A stretch of 64,000 bases of DNA. Source: Pseudocercospora fijiensis CIRAD86. Lineage: Eukaryota; Ascomycota; Dothideomycetes; Mycosphaerellales; Mycosphaerellaceae. Every line of letters starts with the position of its first letter. Within the stretch, counting starts at the first letter, position 1. Below, in pieces: positions 1 to 11,998 of this stretch. A model generated the notes under the pieces. It had not been told where the DNA came from. It was given only the letters and a program-made list of their open reading frames with translations, and did no database searches. The stretch covers positions 389,874-453,873 of the forward strand of contig NW_006921535.1 of assembly GCF_000340215.1 (NCBI RefSeq), read 5' to 3'. The translations under genes and the position numbers were made by a program.

Positions 1-3000
1 TCGGAATGTACTTGAACCGCTCCAGGCTACGAAGTTTCTGCGCCGTTTCGCTGTTGTCAACAATCACACAATCGTACTGGTCGTCTGGGTTGAGCTCGGA
101 CGGTGGGGTTCTGCCATTGCCGACAACGCAAGGCACGAGATCGAGTGCCTTGATGCTGTTTGCGATCTGGTCGGAATTGTCCACGAAGCCATTGTCCACG
201 AAAAGCACATTGTGCTTTCGGTATTGCTGAAGCTGTGGCATGACCCTGAGCACGTCGGGATTGCCCAAGCGCACTATGCAGGTGAAGAAAAAGGTGCTGC
301 CAGAGCCATACGTTGACTCCACCCACATCTTGCCGCGCATCAATGTAACCAGTCTCCTTGAAATGGACAATCCGAGACCTGTGCCGCCGAACTTTCGTGT
401 TGTCGATCCATCGGCTTGTTGGAAGGTGTCGAAGATCAGATCGAGCTTGTTGGAGTGGATGCCAATGCCGGTATCAGACACCGCGAACTTGACGACAACC
501 TCACCCTCGCCGCATTGCACCGTCTCATCCGAAAAGATCTTGACACGCACTTCTCCATGCTCCGTGAATTTGATAGCATTGCCTGCGAGATTGAGGATGA
601 TCTGCCGTAATCGGAAAGAATCACCAACAATGTAATCCGGTACTGAAGAGTCCGTATCGTAAATCAGACTGATGTCCTTCTCGTTGGCACGCACTGCCAG
701 CGACTTGAGGCTGTTAAACACAAGGCTGCGCAGGGAGAATGGCTCTTCTTCCAGAATCATGCGGTTCGCTTCAATCTTTGAGATATCCAGGATATCATCG
801 ATGATTGTAAGGAGACTGTTCGCCAGGGAGAAGACAATATTCAGCATGTCGCGCTGGTTCTGTTCAAGCTCCGTGTCGAGCGTAAGTTGCGTCATTCCGA
901 TGATGCCGTTCATTGGTGTCCGGATCTCGTGCGACATGTTTGCCAGGAATTCAGACTTCGTCTTGTTTGCCAACTCGGCGGCCTCTCGTGCTTGATTGTT
1001 CTTCTGGATACTCTCGCGCAAGTTGAGAACCATCTTGTTGATCTTGTTCTTCAATTCGTTCATCTCGCCAGATGCCTCGACGTTGATCATCTTCGTGAAG
1101 TCTCCCTTCATGGCTGCATGGGTGATGTCGGCGAAAGCACGCACTTGAGACGTCAAGTTCTGAGCCATTATGTTCACATCCGTCGTGATCTCTTTCCAGC
1201 GTCCGGTAATGCCTTCGACTTCAGCTTGGCCGCCCATTTTGCCGTCCACGCCTACGTCGCGTGCGACGCGCTTCACGGCGAGCGACCACGCATCGAGTCG
1301 CGTAACCATGTCATTTATGGTATCTTTCAGCGTTTGGATTTCACCCTGAGCATGGACCGTAATCCTTTGACTCATGTCTCCTCGCGCAATGGCTTGCGTC
1401 ACGTCTGAGATACTTCGTACTTGACTCGTCAAGTTGTTAGCCATGGTGTTGACGTTATTGGTCAGATCTTTCCATTTGCCCTCGACGTTCTGAACCTTGG
1501 CTTGGCCGCCCAGCACTCCCTTGTTGCCGACTTCCCTTGCGACTCTGCTCACTTCAAAAGCAAACGTGCTAAGCCTGTCCACCATGGAGTTGATTGTGTT
1601 CTTCAAGGCTAGAATTTCGCCTTGTACTTCGGCTTCGACTTTCTTGCTTAGGTCACCTCGTGCTACGGCGGTCGTCACTTCTGCGATTTCTCGTACTTGT
1701 GTGGTAAGATTCATGGCCATGCCGTTCACATTTTCGGTAAGATCCTTCCACGTGCCTTCAACGCCATGCACCTGTGCTTGACCTCCCAGCTTGCCCTCGG
1801 TTCCGACTTCTCGTGCCAAGTTGGTGACTTCGCTGGAGAATTGTCGAAGCTGACCCACCATGGAGTTGATGGTGGTCTTCAGTGCCAAGATTTCGCCCTT
1901 GCACTGCGCTTTCACTTCTTGTGTGAGGTCGCCTCGGGCCACGGCGGTTGTGACCTGCGCAATGTCGCGCACCTGCGAGGTCAGGTTGTTCGCCATGGCG
2001 TTGACGTTGACAGTCAGGTCGTTCCACATGCCCTGTACGCCTTCGATCTGTGCTTGTCCACCGAGGATACCTTCTGTGCCCACATCGCGAGCCACGCGCG
2101 TGACTTCCGTAGCGAAGGTTCGTAATTGACCCACCATCTCATTTATAGTTTGCTGAAGTTGAAGAATCTCCCCTTTGGCGGGTCGTTGAATCTTGCGGCT
2201 GAGATCACCTTGTGCGACCGCAGTGGTGACAACTGCAATCTCGCGTACTTGATCGGTCAAATTTTGGGCCATAACATTGACTGCGAGACGTTAGCGATTT
2301 ATCGTTAGAATACATCACTACTCCACACTGACCATTTTGCGTTAGCTCGGCCCAGATGCCGTCCACTCCTGGGACAACAGCCTGGCCGCCGAGACGTCCT
2401 TCCGTGCCTACTTGCTTCGCCAGATGCGTGACCTGGCTGGCAAAGTCCTGCAACTGGTCCACCATTGTGTTGATGGTTTCCTTAAATCTAGCAATCTCCG
2501 GGTCCTTTTCGGTTGCATGGATGAGCACCTTCTTGCTGAGATCTCCCTTCGCGACAGCAGTGATAATGGTGCCAATCTCTCGGAGGACCTTTTGGTAGGT
2601 TTGGTTGATCTGGGCGTTCTTCTCAATCTCGCGCTTGAGCTGCTCTATTGACTGAGAGTTGCCCAGGGTATTCAGCGCGGCTTGCGTAGCATTGCGTTGA
2701 TCGTGCAGTTGCTGCTTTATGCCGTCGATGAAGTCTTTTTGGGTTCGAATTTCTTGGGCTTGCTGGTCGATGTGATCTCGGAGGACGTTGAATTGCTCTT
2801 CGGTAAGCTGTCGTGGGGCTGCCTCGCCCTCGTGCTTGGCGAGGAGGCTGTTCACCCATGATGCTGAGCGTTGCCGCGGATTCAGGGCAGCAACTTTGGG
2901 TGAGGATGGATTGTCGGCGGGAAAGGCTAAGGAGAGAGGCTCGTTGGGGGTTATAGGGAGCGAGCTAGGTCCGCCAGCCACTCGTGCCTCGAGAATCTGT

Positions 3001-3200
3001 ATCCGTGTCGCAAGGCCTGTCAACTCGCGCTCGAGGGTGCGCTTCTCGACAGTATCCTCGCCAGGCAGGGTGATTTGATTACTCTTGATGCCATTCGCTA
3101 TAGCGGAAGCGGGAAATGAGTCGGTCTCAAAGGGCGTATACTGCTTGGCAAAGTTGGACAGTATGCTGGCGACGGCGGCGGATGTTTCTTCGTGCGGCAT
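1..3200 (-). CDS. nik1: Group III hybrid histidine kinase (Nik1/Os-1 type), 3' part outside window
   Basis: Cytosolic osmosensing hybrid kinase that feeds the HOG MAP-kinase cascade; in this family it is the target pathway of dicarboximide and phenylpyrrole fungicides (family knowledge). The start is the Met at 3200 ([10 protein letters not shown]). Exon 1 is 2333-3200 and exon 2 is 1-2280, reading out of the window, so about 1,050 residues are visible. An N-terminal region with coiled-coil character is followed by six HAMP units of about 92 residues. Each has an IN(x)MV(x)xL core and a GGQA signature, characteristic of group III. The HisKA H-box [11 protein letters not shown] follows, with the phospho-His codon at 929-931. 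Next is the HATPase with an N-box and a DTGIGI-type G1 box at about 460-480, then GTGLGLSI. The receiver domain expected at the C terminus lies beyond position 1. No damage is seen. The symbol follows family usage; other names are os-1, hk1 and bos1. Confidence 0.95.
2281..2332 (-). other. nik1: Intron in nik1
   Basis: 52-nt intron with donor GTCAGT, branch-like CTAAC close to the acceptor, and CGCAG at the 3' end. Splicing joins ELTQN to VNVMAQNLT and restores the boundary between the first and second HAMP units. Without it the minus frame runs into a stop. Confidence 0.9.
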
Positions 3201-4845
3201 CTTGGTGGAGGCGGTGCGGGAGTGAAGAAGACTAGGCGTACATGGCAGCTTGCAGTGCTGCGCCTGGGTGGGTGAAGGGTGTGGGCGCTTCGTCGTGACG
3301 AGTGCTGGCGCGTTGACCGATCACGAGCTTGTGCAGCCCGCTCGATCTCAGCCTGTGAAGGAGGGCGGGTGCGGCATGTACCAGGCAGGTCCTAGGGACT
3401 ATAGATGTGTGGTGGATGGTGCGTCGTCGGGCGGAATGGTAGTCGTCGTCGGCGGTGTCGCTGTCCGGGCCGATGGGGCGGTGCAGTGAATGAGGGAGAT
3501 AGAATGGCGCGTCGGTGTAGGACTAGAACTGGGCCTGGCAAGAGTAGTATAGAGCAGAGCAGCAGACGCAGACGCACAGCTAGCACAGCACAGTGGGCTT
3601 GCGAATGCTACGGGGCGACCCTTCTCTCTCGCACTGCCCTGCCCTGCCCTTCCACCGAGATCCCTGCCGCCTCCCAGGATACCGGCTGGAGTCGAGTCCA
3701 CAGCGCGCGCAACTCGGCCGCTGCGAATTTTGGTGCTCCACGCGTTGCAGCAGACAGGATCAAAGACCGCAATGTTCATCAGACAACAAGAAGGGGTCAT
3801 TCCAACGCCCGCAAGAAGGTTCGGCCTACTGGGCTCTAAGCTAAAAACACTCGTGGCGTCCCATCATCAGACGAGACCCTTTGTCGGACGTGATGACTGT
3901 TCATTATTTGCCTTTCGGCCCAAGCCCAAACACGGCTCCTTCGCACAGCAGTATCAACGCCGCCGACTTTGTGACGGAGCGTGGTGCACGGCAGCATCGC
4001 ACGAACCGCTGCCATCTCCACCATCCCCTCGCTTCCGTTTCTCTGCACGTGACCTTTCACCTCGCTTTGAGGACGAGGCGGCACATGGCCTTATGTACGT
4101 CTGTGCGACCTGCGTCAGAGCCAAGCGGTCAAGCGGTACGGGTATGATGATGTGCCTCATTTCACGCGCGCGCCATGTGATACAACCAATGAACACTTCC
4201 TCCTATTATTATGCCATCCACCTCCCGTTGCAGCTGCAGTAGATACACATCTCTCATTTCTTCGAAACACGAGTACAGGAACTGCCTCCCCCACCCCACA
4301 TCCAATCACATCAATTCAGGGACACAACGTTATTTGGCTCCATGCAAGTCGACGTCATCCGGCCTGTGCGCCGGCTGTATAAATCGCGGCCTGAACCCTA
4401 TACCTCCAACCAGGCGTATCCTGGATCATATCAGCGAGGCGTTTAACATGCGACGACGACGATGATGATCGATGTATGCTGAGCTATAGATCTTGAAATT
4501 TGCTCTTCCAGCTTCCAGCTAGCAAACAACAATACCAATGCCACTTCAAAAGGGCTCTCAGCTACTACCCACAGAAGCCCCGGCACTGCCAAGCCAACTC
4601 CGACAGCCATCTCTTGCAATGCCCTGTCTCAACCTCTGGCATGCCTGAACACCACAAGCCTGCCAGTGACGTCTACATACAACTCGACGTCAACATTCTC
4701 TCCTGACAGCAAGCAACGTCGGCCGGCCCTCCTAGACTCGCTGCTGCTCAAATGTCCGCGAACTCTCCTCGTATATAGAGATCTTACGTATGTACACATG
4801 GGCCCGAAAATTTACCGTCGAACTTGCATTGGGCTTGTGAGGCAA
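3201..4845. other. Intergenic region upstream of nik1
   Basis: No convincing gene on either strand. The short open frames here lack introns, domains and coding-like composition. The part next to 3200 presumably holds the nik1 promoter and 5' UTR. A TATA-like TATAAAT lies near 4378 on the plus strand but no transcript can be assigned to it. The sequence is not RIP-like. Confidence 0.6.
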
Positions 4846-4854
4846 TGCCGTATC
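4846..4854 (+). repeat. Target site duplication, left (MULE)
   Basis: TGCCGTATC immediately outside the left inverted repeat. It is identical to 8226-8234. A 9-bp duplication is typical of Mutator-like elements. Confidence 0.9.
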
Positions 4855-4906
4855 CCTCGAGACTAAACCGAGCCCCAGCTACCCGCCCGAGCCCTAGCAT
4901 AACCCG
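4855..4906 (+). repeat. MULE left terminal inverted repeat
   Basis: 52 bp, starting CCTCGAGACTAAACCGAGCC. It is the reverse complement of 8174-8225 with one mismatch. Confidence 0.92.
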
Positions 4907-5109
4907 GTGCTAGCACTATTATAGAATCGGCTTTGTATAGAATTACGTGCCCTGTCTACCTAATATAGGCTATTTCCGTTCTTAGTTAGTATTATTAACG
5001 GGCGCGTAGCGCGTTACCTAGGAAGGAATTCTACTTAAATCTACTATATACCTAAAATTCGCATTCCTTCCCTCTTTTATAGTAGATTACCTAGCAACTA
5101 TCGAAAATA

Positions 5110-7900
5110 GCTAAATCTCTATTATACGAAGAGTTTCTCGATAATCTTATTACTAGTAGTACGGCAGAGATAGTAGAGGTAGTAGAGGCAATAGAGGCGG
5201 CGGAGATAGTAGAGGCGGCGGAGGTAGCGGAGGCGGCGGAGGCAGCGATAGATAGTATTATAGACGGTATTATAGACAGTATCGAAGGCGCGCTCTCGGC
5301 GATAGACGAAGGTACGCTCTTAGCAGTAAACGAAAGCGCGCTCTCGGCGGTAGACGGTATTAAAGATATTAAAGGTATTAAAGGTATTAAAGGTAAAGAG
5401 GTCCGATTTGTCTCGGAGACGCGTATTCGAGGTCGCTATCGCTTACTAAGCCTACCTCGCGAGCGTATCGCTTTATCTAATAATAGGTTAGTATCGCTAC
5501 GACCTTAGAAGCACCTATTCTTACTAAAGGAGCGCTCTCGTAGTCTAATACCGCGCGAGTCGTAGTTTCCGTCTTATCGAGCTTTTAAGTCGTATATCTA
5601 TATCTTCGGAAAAGCGACTAGATACGAGTTTAAGTAGTATAAGCCGTAGAAGAATAAGAATAGTATTAAATATCGCTACCGCTAGGTATATAGTTACTTC
5701 GGCTTACTAGATAAGCGTACCTAGAAGGAAGTAATAAAGCGGAAGTTAACCTCGAAGAAAATAGGTTATAAATTCTACTTCTACGCTATTACTATCGACC
5801 CGAGCTAGCCTAAAGGTTAATAGGTTATCTAGTATTCTACTAAAGAAGATTACTGCTTCTATAACTATAAGAAGGACGATATCGTCGCTCTTGCTATATA
5901 TAGGCGCCGCTCGAGATCCGCGGAGTTCCTTAAACAACTAGAGCGCTTATAGCAGTCTCGTATGCTAACCTCGAAGATTATAGCCTACTTCCGCGGCCGT
6001 AGTATTATTCTTAAGCCAAAGGACGTACGGAATGTCGCATAGGCTCGCAATATAGACGCTCGATAATAGATAAACTAGGCTTAGCGGATAGTTAGGTTAT
6101 TAGACGAGAATAGTATATTCTACGACATTTACGAGAACCCCGAGAACAGTACTATTCGAAGTATAGTTGCGCTCTACCCTAAGTCTCTCGAGGCCTTTAA
6201 GAATACGCTATATACCCTTATTATTAATACGACGTATTTAACTAATATTTATAACCTCGAGCTTCTAGATATTGTCGCTACTAGACCGATAAATAATACT
6301 ATTAAGCTCGGCGTTAGACTTATTCGACCGAAGCCTAATTAAGCCGATTTTACTACTTTGTTATAGTTACTACGGAAGGGTCTTAAACAGGCTAGTTATC
6401 CGCTGCCTCTCGTTATTACTACTAATCGAGAAGTCGCCTTAATGCTAGCGATTAAGGAGGTCTATCTAGGCTTATTAAATATCGTCTGCGACTAGTATCT
6501 ATAGCAAGATATATTAACTCGTATCCGTAAGGAGCGTAGCGAATTTAGTTAAGTAAAGGGCACCGACGGCTCTTAGACTAATAGTCCTCAAACTAGCAAG
6601 TTTCTACGGTTGTTCGCCTACACTATCTATAGTTAAACTAAAGCCGAGTTTAACGAGAACGCTCGGAAACTAGACAACGTCTATCCTATGTTTAAGGCCT
6701 GTCTTAATAATAACTAGTAGTACTATAGGACTTATATTGTCGACTACTAGACTAACGAAGTTCTACACTTTAGCTATAAAACAACCTCGCGAGTTAAAGC
6801 TACGTATAGACGTATTAAAGTCTAGCTTAACTATAGCAGCCGCTACGATATCTTTACCTTATTTAAGAGCCTTCTTAACTAGTAGAATAAAGGGTATAAT
6901 CGCCGTCGTATCCGCCTTACTAAGAACCTAAAGAGGTATAATAAAGCACTTACTAGACTATTTTAGGCGAGCGTTTCTCGAGTTATAAGCGATTACTGCC
7001 TTCTCGAGGTTAAGAATCTATATTAACGTACTAACGACCTTCTACGGACTATAACTAACGACAACGGTAACGAGATTAAGCACTCGGCGTACTCGTGCCC
7101 CTACTTACAATGCCGCTATAACGACTACCTTCGTAAGACGTATAGTTATCCTTATAAATACGATATTATAAAGCTTCTCGAAATAGGTAGAAGCCGCGCT
7201 ATACTATTACTAAGCTACTTCTATAAGCACTAGTTAATTAACTTCCGTAGAACGTATAATCTACGAGAACTAGAAGTAATCTATAGCAACCGTAAACCTC
7301 TTACTAGCGGAGCGATATTATATACTATAAAGCGTATAGCAACGGCTCGAGAATTAGACGACTTAAATAAGGTTATAGTAACTAAGAAGCGGAAGACTCT
7401 AACGGCTAGAATAGTCGACTTTGCCTTAGAACTAGGCGTATCTCTTATATAACTTCGTACTACAGTTACTAACTACTATAAGTGCGTAAAGAGCTAATGC
7501 CGCACTTAATAATGCCCTTACTAGAAGGCTAATCGACCGTATAGCTCCGCTTGCTATCTAGCCGGCTTTAAGTGTTATAATCTACGAGTTAAGCCTTTAT
7601 TATTACTTCTAGTCGCTCCGGAGCTACCTTCTAAGCTAGATCTACTTCGCCGAGAGATTAAAGACCTATAAGTACGTAAGAACTAACGTCTATAGGCGGA
7701 AGAAGAGCGAGCGAGGTAATAAGCTAATAGTAGCCGCTAGCAGGCGGTATTATATAAGCAATAATAACGATAGGCTACTTAGTAACAATACTAGCACTAA
7801 TAATAATAGTCGCTTATATAGCTAATAGGGCGGCTACTTTATTACTAGGTGCTATAGCAATAGCACTATTAGTTTACTTAGTAGTAGTATTATATATAGT
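5110..7900 (+). pseudogene. MULE transposase relic
   Basis: Reading through RIP-made stops on the plus strand gives recognisable MULE parts in order. An N-terminal Glu/Ala/Val-rich low-complexity tract (5160-5400) is followed by a FAR1-like zinc-binding region around 5580-5900, ending with a basic IYRRRS stretch. A catalytic-core segment at about 6200-6290 has spacing like TLIINATYLTNIYNLELLDI; the usual first catalytic Asp reads as Asn. The signature around TTSRV, followed by a conserved basic stretch, lies at 6770-6810. A Cys/His segment near 7090-7160 may be the SWIM-like finger. Dozens of TAG/TAA codons, many from former Trp codons, make it non-functional. Exact ends are uncertain. Confidence 0.8.
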
Positions 7901-8173
7901 AGCAGGCTAGTTAGCAACTAAGAGACTAATATAAGCTAGTATATATAGCTTCGCGTAGTTATAAGGCGGCAGGTCGCAATCCGCTTAGACCTAAGTAGAT
8001 AGCTAACAACTAATAATACCTTGAATTTTGCTATACTACTAATTTGCTAACAAACTTTAGCTTTATAGCTACTAGCAGTAGTATAGTGGTAGTTGCCCGG
8101 GCGGAGGGGCTGCAGCGACGCGATTATCCGCTTCTACACGCGATTTTGTATAGAACAGCCGATCTCGTAATCT

Positions 8174-8225
8174 CGGGTTATGCTGGGGCTCGGGCGGGTA
8201 GCTGGGGCTCGGTTTAGTCTCGAGG
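8174..8225 (-). repeat. MULE right terminal inverted repeat
   Basis: 52 bp, inverted copy of 4855-4906. Confidence 0.92.
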
Positions 8226-8234
8226 TGCCGTATC
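8226..8234 (+). repeat. Target site duplication, right (MULE)
   Basis: TGCCGTATC, identical to 4846-4854. Confidence 0.9.
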
Positions 8235-8749
8235 TTGCCGTGGCGGCGTGGCCATGACTAGCACTTCTCCGTATCGGTATTTGTGCTGCGCAAGGCCCAC
8301 TCGAGCTGCCGGCTTCAAGCTGATGGAAGCCCAATCAACACCAACGAAGGCAGGCTATTCCATGCCAGCTATCGACTTCGGGCATACGCTTCCCACCTCC
8401 GTCGAATGAGGCTATAAGACTTCCAGAGGGTGGTTTGTTGAGACCGGCGTGGCCACCAGTCAGATCATGTGGCATCTCGTTCGGCCGCCGTGGACCGTGG
8501 GCCATTGAGGGATCTGTTCTGAATATCGCCCGCCAGATGCCGCCTGTTGATGTCCCGCCAAGCTGAAGAATGCCTGAGTAAGCCGAGATCAAAAAGCCAT
8601 CGGCATCCCGCCAAGCCTGGTCCTGCGATCTTCCGTAAGACCAGAGCTTGCAACAGGGAACTTGTCAACATCCAGACAAAACAAGACTCCCTCCAGAACG
8701 ATAACAGATGTTGAATCCCCCCCCCCCCACCTCCCCTCCACCCCACCCC
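8235..8749. other. Intergenic, no gene recognised
   Basis: Unique-looking sequence between the transposon and the next gene. It contains a C homopolymer near 8718, next to a very C-rich tract. No supported coding region. Confidence 0.5.
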
Positions 8750-9412
8750 TCACCCATCCAAACTCCTAAACCTCGTAGCCAACCACCTCCCCTCAACAAC
8801 CTCAAAACTCGCCAAACAAACACTCCTCCTCACAACACCAACCGGCATACCCATAACCTCCACCCCAAACCTCAACTCCGCCGTCCCCACCCCTTTAACC
8901 TCTGTCCTCATCTCCACACAGCTCACCCTCATCTCCGGATAAAGCCTCGTCATCTTCTTCCAAACCTCCACATACTCCTCCACCCCCATCGACCTCGACG
9001 AAAGAAACGAAATCTCCGCCTTCCAGTTTTCCGCTTTATCAAGCCAGATACCACCCGCTTCGTCGAAAAAATCTCGGGAATTGATCGCGTCGATGTGAGT
9101 CAGGCATTTGCGTTCGAGCAGCGCTTTGAGCATTCGGGAAGAGGGGGTTTTCATCGTAGGGGGTAAGGCGCGGAGGCCGTCACGGCCGTTTCCGAGGGTT
9201 GTGGTGCTGTGAGTCGATTTTGGGTCTTGGTGGGAGAGGGGGAGGGAGGGTGGGGTGAGGTCGAGCATGCTGTCTTTTCGGAGGGTGTCGAGGGGTTTGG
9301 TGGAGATCATGGTGGGGGTTGTGTATTCATGAAGATGCGATGATTCAGATTTGGATCGTTTGCCAGATGCCTGCTTGGAGAAAGTAAGGTCGTAATCAAT
9401 CCCTCTCTTCAA
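8750..9412 (-). CDS. Hypothetical protein, NTF2/SnoaL-like C-terminal half
   Basis: Single-exon frame of 220 residues (MKRGIDYDLT...). The first 90 residues are polar, Ser/Thr/Lys-rich and probably disordered. Residues about 95-220 alternate hydrophobic and charged residues. They include a helix-like start (MLKALLERKCLTHIDAIN) and several strand-like stretches ending in a FEVVEGRWLATRF-type segment. That pattern fits the NTF2-like/SnoaL fold, which is common in short fungal proteins of unknown role; this is inference from pattern only. The opposite strand is extremely proline-rich and looks like a shadow. No neighbour suggests a pathway. Confidence 0.45.
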   Translation of the reverse strand: MKRGIDYDLTFSKQASGKRSKSESSHLHEYTTPTMISTKPLDTLRKDSMLDLTPPSLPLSHQDPKSTHSTTTLGNGRDGLRALPPTMKTPSSRMLKALLERKCLTHIDAINSRDFFDEAGGIWLDKAENWKAEISFLSSRSMGVEEYVEVWKKMTRLYPEMRVSCVEMRTEVKGVGTAELRFGVEVMGMPVGVVRRSVCLASFEVVEGRWLATRFRSLDG

Positions 9413-10457
9413 TCACCGCAGGAATTGAATTTCCACATCTGGTATCCACGGTCCTGGCGAGAAGTAATGCGCAAAATCAATGAATTGAAAGTCACTTCGG
9501 AATATAGAATTACAGCAGCAGATGCGGCATATAAACAGGTTGTGAGACCTACCGTACACTACATACCAATAAGGAATCAAATGGTTCCCCAGCGTCATCC
9601 AAATTCTTAGCGTCGTGCTATCGCCGCAACTATTCTCGAGGCGCGGTGTGAGCCATTAACATCGCTTCGTCGGCGACCGGTGTGGAACGGCGTTGTTTCA
9701 AAAATCGCTGGATCACATGCTTCTTCCTACTTCTGCCGAACAGCGGTACTGTAATTCTGGATATTCTTTTGCTTGCTTATCTTCAGAAGCATGATGAGTA
9801 TATGTGCTGGGCTGGATGCGTTTCGTGGACGCCTATGGCCAACTTGTGTCTGCCTCACGAGGAACATCCACTCTCTCGAAAACACTCAAGCAGACGCTCA
9901 TCTTGATGCATCACTGCTTGTGACTTCTGAGACAGGACGAGAGACGACAGTGAAAATGAATTTCACTTCTCGCAAGTTAGGAGAGTGTTGTTGATGGGTG
10001 CGGTATTGTGGTGCTGACGCGAATTCGTAGTTCAGCTGGTCATCAGTCCATAAGGCGGAATCTCGTCCCGTGTTTTAGTAGACGAGTCGTTGTGGTGGTT
10101 GCAGGATCGGAAGCTGCAGCAACACTTTGATAACGTGCAGACGTCAGCGAAGCTTTTCGCGAATCCTGGTAAAGCTTCTAGTACGCGTTTGCCCAGTCAT
10201 GATGGTGATGTTCGAGAAGTCCTGGATGATGGAAGATGCGTGCTGGTCGAAGAGGAGGCGAGGCAAGAGCAGGTGCGAGCGCCCCACCTTTTCATCAGGC
10301 AGCGAGCCAAGACAAGACAAGAGAGGAAAGGGGAGGAATACACAAGACCACTCGGACCCGGCAGATTTTCTTCTCGATTTCACGCAGCGGGCATCCAACA
10401 TACCAGCAGCATTGTTCTTCGGCCAAGTCGCTGCTATCGCCCTTGCCTCTTCCTTCC
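9413..10457. other. Intergenic / 5' region of the acidic 2EXR-like gene
   Basis: No supported gene. Short frames on both strands overlap each other and have no recognisable domain. The last few hundred bases are likely promoter and 5' UTR of the downstream gene. Confidence 0.5.
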
Positions 10458-11998
10458 ATGCCGAGCTCAACTCTCAGCATGTCTGGCCTTCCTTCCTCTG
10501 ATCCGGCCACATCAGTGGAGCCAATTTGCGAAGGCCGCCCAGCAGCAGCTTCCTCGCGAGGCTTCCTTCTGCCTCCTAAGCCGACACGAGCCAAAGCCGA
10601 GAAGATCGGCTTCCTCCATCTGCCCGACAACATCCGCAAGCGCATCTATGAGCTTGCCGTGTACGATCATGACCGTACGGCTGTGTTCCTGCCTCGTGGC
10701 CTACCACGAAAGGTTGAGCCTCATATTGATGATGTGGATCTAATCCTCACTGAGCTCGTGGAGCATCCCGAAAGACTGAACTGCGACGGAAAGATTGATA
10801 ACACCGAGCCTTGCCACTGGACTACCTTATATCGACCCGTAGCTAGTGACGACAGCGCCGCTGCTGGTAGCTGGGTCGAGCCCACTCTGCGATTCTCGTC
10901 TGCCCACACTCTCGGAATGCCGACTCATGCCGTCTACAAGCGAACCGCTGACGATCTCAACTTCATCAACGACGAGTCGGAAGATGGAGGCGAGGAGTCC
11001 GAATCGGGCCCTGAGGCATCAGTCGAAGCGCAAGAGGATATGCTCGACCTGGGCAGACAGGGGGAGGAAGACAGCGAGAACTCCATTGTCTTCGAAGACG
11101 CGTCTGAACTTGACCTCGCCCACGGCCCCAATCGCATCAAACTCGAAGAGCAGTCGGAATCTGACGCCAGCGAGTCCTCCGTAGTAGGTCGTTACAGCAA
11201 GAACGACAGCATCTTGGACATTGAAGGCGATGAATCCGAAGATGATGAGGATCATGACTCCGAAAACTCGGACGATATTGAGAGCCATGATACTGGTGCA
11301 TGTGGGATTTTCAACTGCCCTCAATGCTCCCATCGATCGAGGTTCTTCGGTGGAATTCAGGCTGAAGTCAACCCCGAAAAGGATTCCGATGATATCGAGC
11401 GCTATGACAGTGAGGAGCTCACCGGCATGCTGTACGAAATCGAAGAACCAGGCATCTTGCTGGCCTGCAAAGAGATCAGAGCTCAATGCCTGCCAGTCTA
11501 CTACACGCACAACGCCTTCTCATGGCGCTTCTCATGGACGGACTATCAGCGTACCTGCCACAGGTTCAAGAAGTGGCTGAAGTCGGTCGGGCCTGATCAT
11601 ATCAGACTGATCACGAAGATCACGCTCCAGGGCCGTCACCGCGTGGAAGAAGGTATCGAGTTCTCTGCCGACATTGACCTTCTCGACGACTATCCATACT
11701 TCGAGACCAATGTCTACATCGAGGACGAAGGACCTGAGCTATGGACTGTCGCAGAAACAATCAATCGCGAGATGTCCAGCTACTTGTGGTTAATGACACA
11801 GCATGAGCGAAATCGTCCAACCTTTTCGATCGGTCATCTGTGTGAGCTGGCAAACATGTTTGTGCAGGGCATGCATCGGTGAGCTCATTGGCCTCTCCGC
11901 GAGCCAGCAATTCTTGCTAATAAGTTTGTAGGGATGGCGGTGGCTGCGTGCTGGAAGAGGCTACTAAGATGAAGCTCATCCTCAGCCCTCTGTTCTGA
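10458..11998 (+). CDS. Acidic 2EXR/F-box-like hypothetical protein, two exons
   Basis: Exons 10458-11878 and 11932-11998. The N-terminal GFLHLPDNIRKRIYELAVYD segment is the F-box-like/2EXR motif seen in very large families of Dothideomycete proteins of unknown function. The middle (roughly residues 150-310) is strongly Asp/Glu/Ser-rich and likely disordered. A more globular C-terminal part follows (LLACKEIRAQCLPVYYTHNAF). The frame extends upstream to 10236, but the Met at 10458, or the better-context Met at 10479, fits the family. A stop at 11880-11882 is avoided by a good intron, giving a C terminus ending ILSPLF. Function unknown. Confidence 0.75.
11879..11931 (+). other. Intron in the 2EXR-like gene
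   Basis: 53 nt with donor GTGAGC, GCTAAT branch-like site and TTTGTAG acceptor. Removing it replaces the immediate TGA with 22 further residues. The alternative is retention with a stop right after residue His-Arg. Confidence 0.7.

Larger units (their letters stand above)
4855..8225 (+). mobile_element. Mutator-like (MULE) DNA transposon, RIP-degraded
   Basis: 3,371-bp element bounded by 52-bp terminal inverted repeats (4855-4906 and 8174-8225, starting CCTCGAGACTAAACC) and a perfect 9-bp target duplication. The repeats differ at one base, a CpA to TpA change in the left copy, which is the RIP direction. The interior is saturated with TpA and in-frame TAG stops, whereas the outer 50 bp and the flanks are not. 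It carries a transposase relic of the MULE superfamily. Its size, TIR and 9-bp duplication resemble the fungal Hop type (family knowledge). It cannot be autonomous in this state. Confidence 0.93.

Noticed and set aside
1000..2330. Apparent tandem DNA repeats of about 276 bp
   Set aside because: They encode the successive HAMP units of the histidine kinase and are diverged coding repeats, not a satellite.
3405..3844. Overlapping open frames on both strands upstream of nik1
   Set aside because: Arg/Ser/Pro-rich, mutually antisense, no domain or splice support; more likely promoter and 5' UTR sequence.
4375..4390. TATAAAT as promoter of a gene at 4430-4870
   Set aside because: No supported coding region follows before the MULE insertion at 4855.
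6737..6931. 64-codon plus frame in the MULE
   Set aside because: Out of frame with the transposase relic, which carries the TTSRV signature in another frame at the same place.
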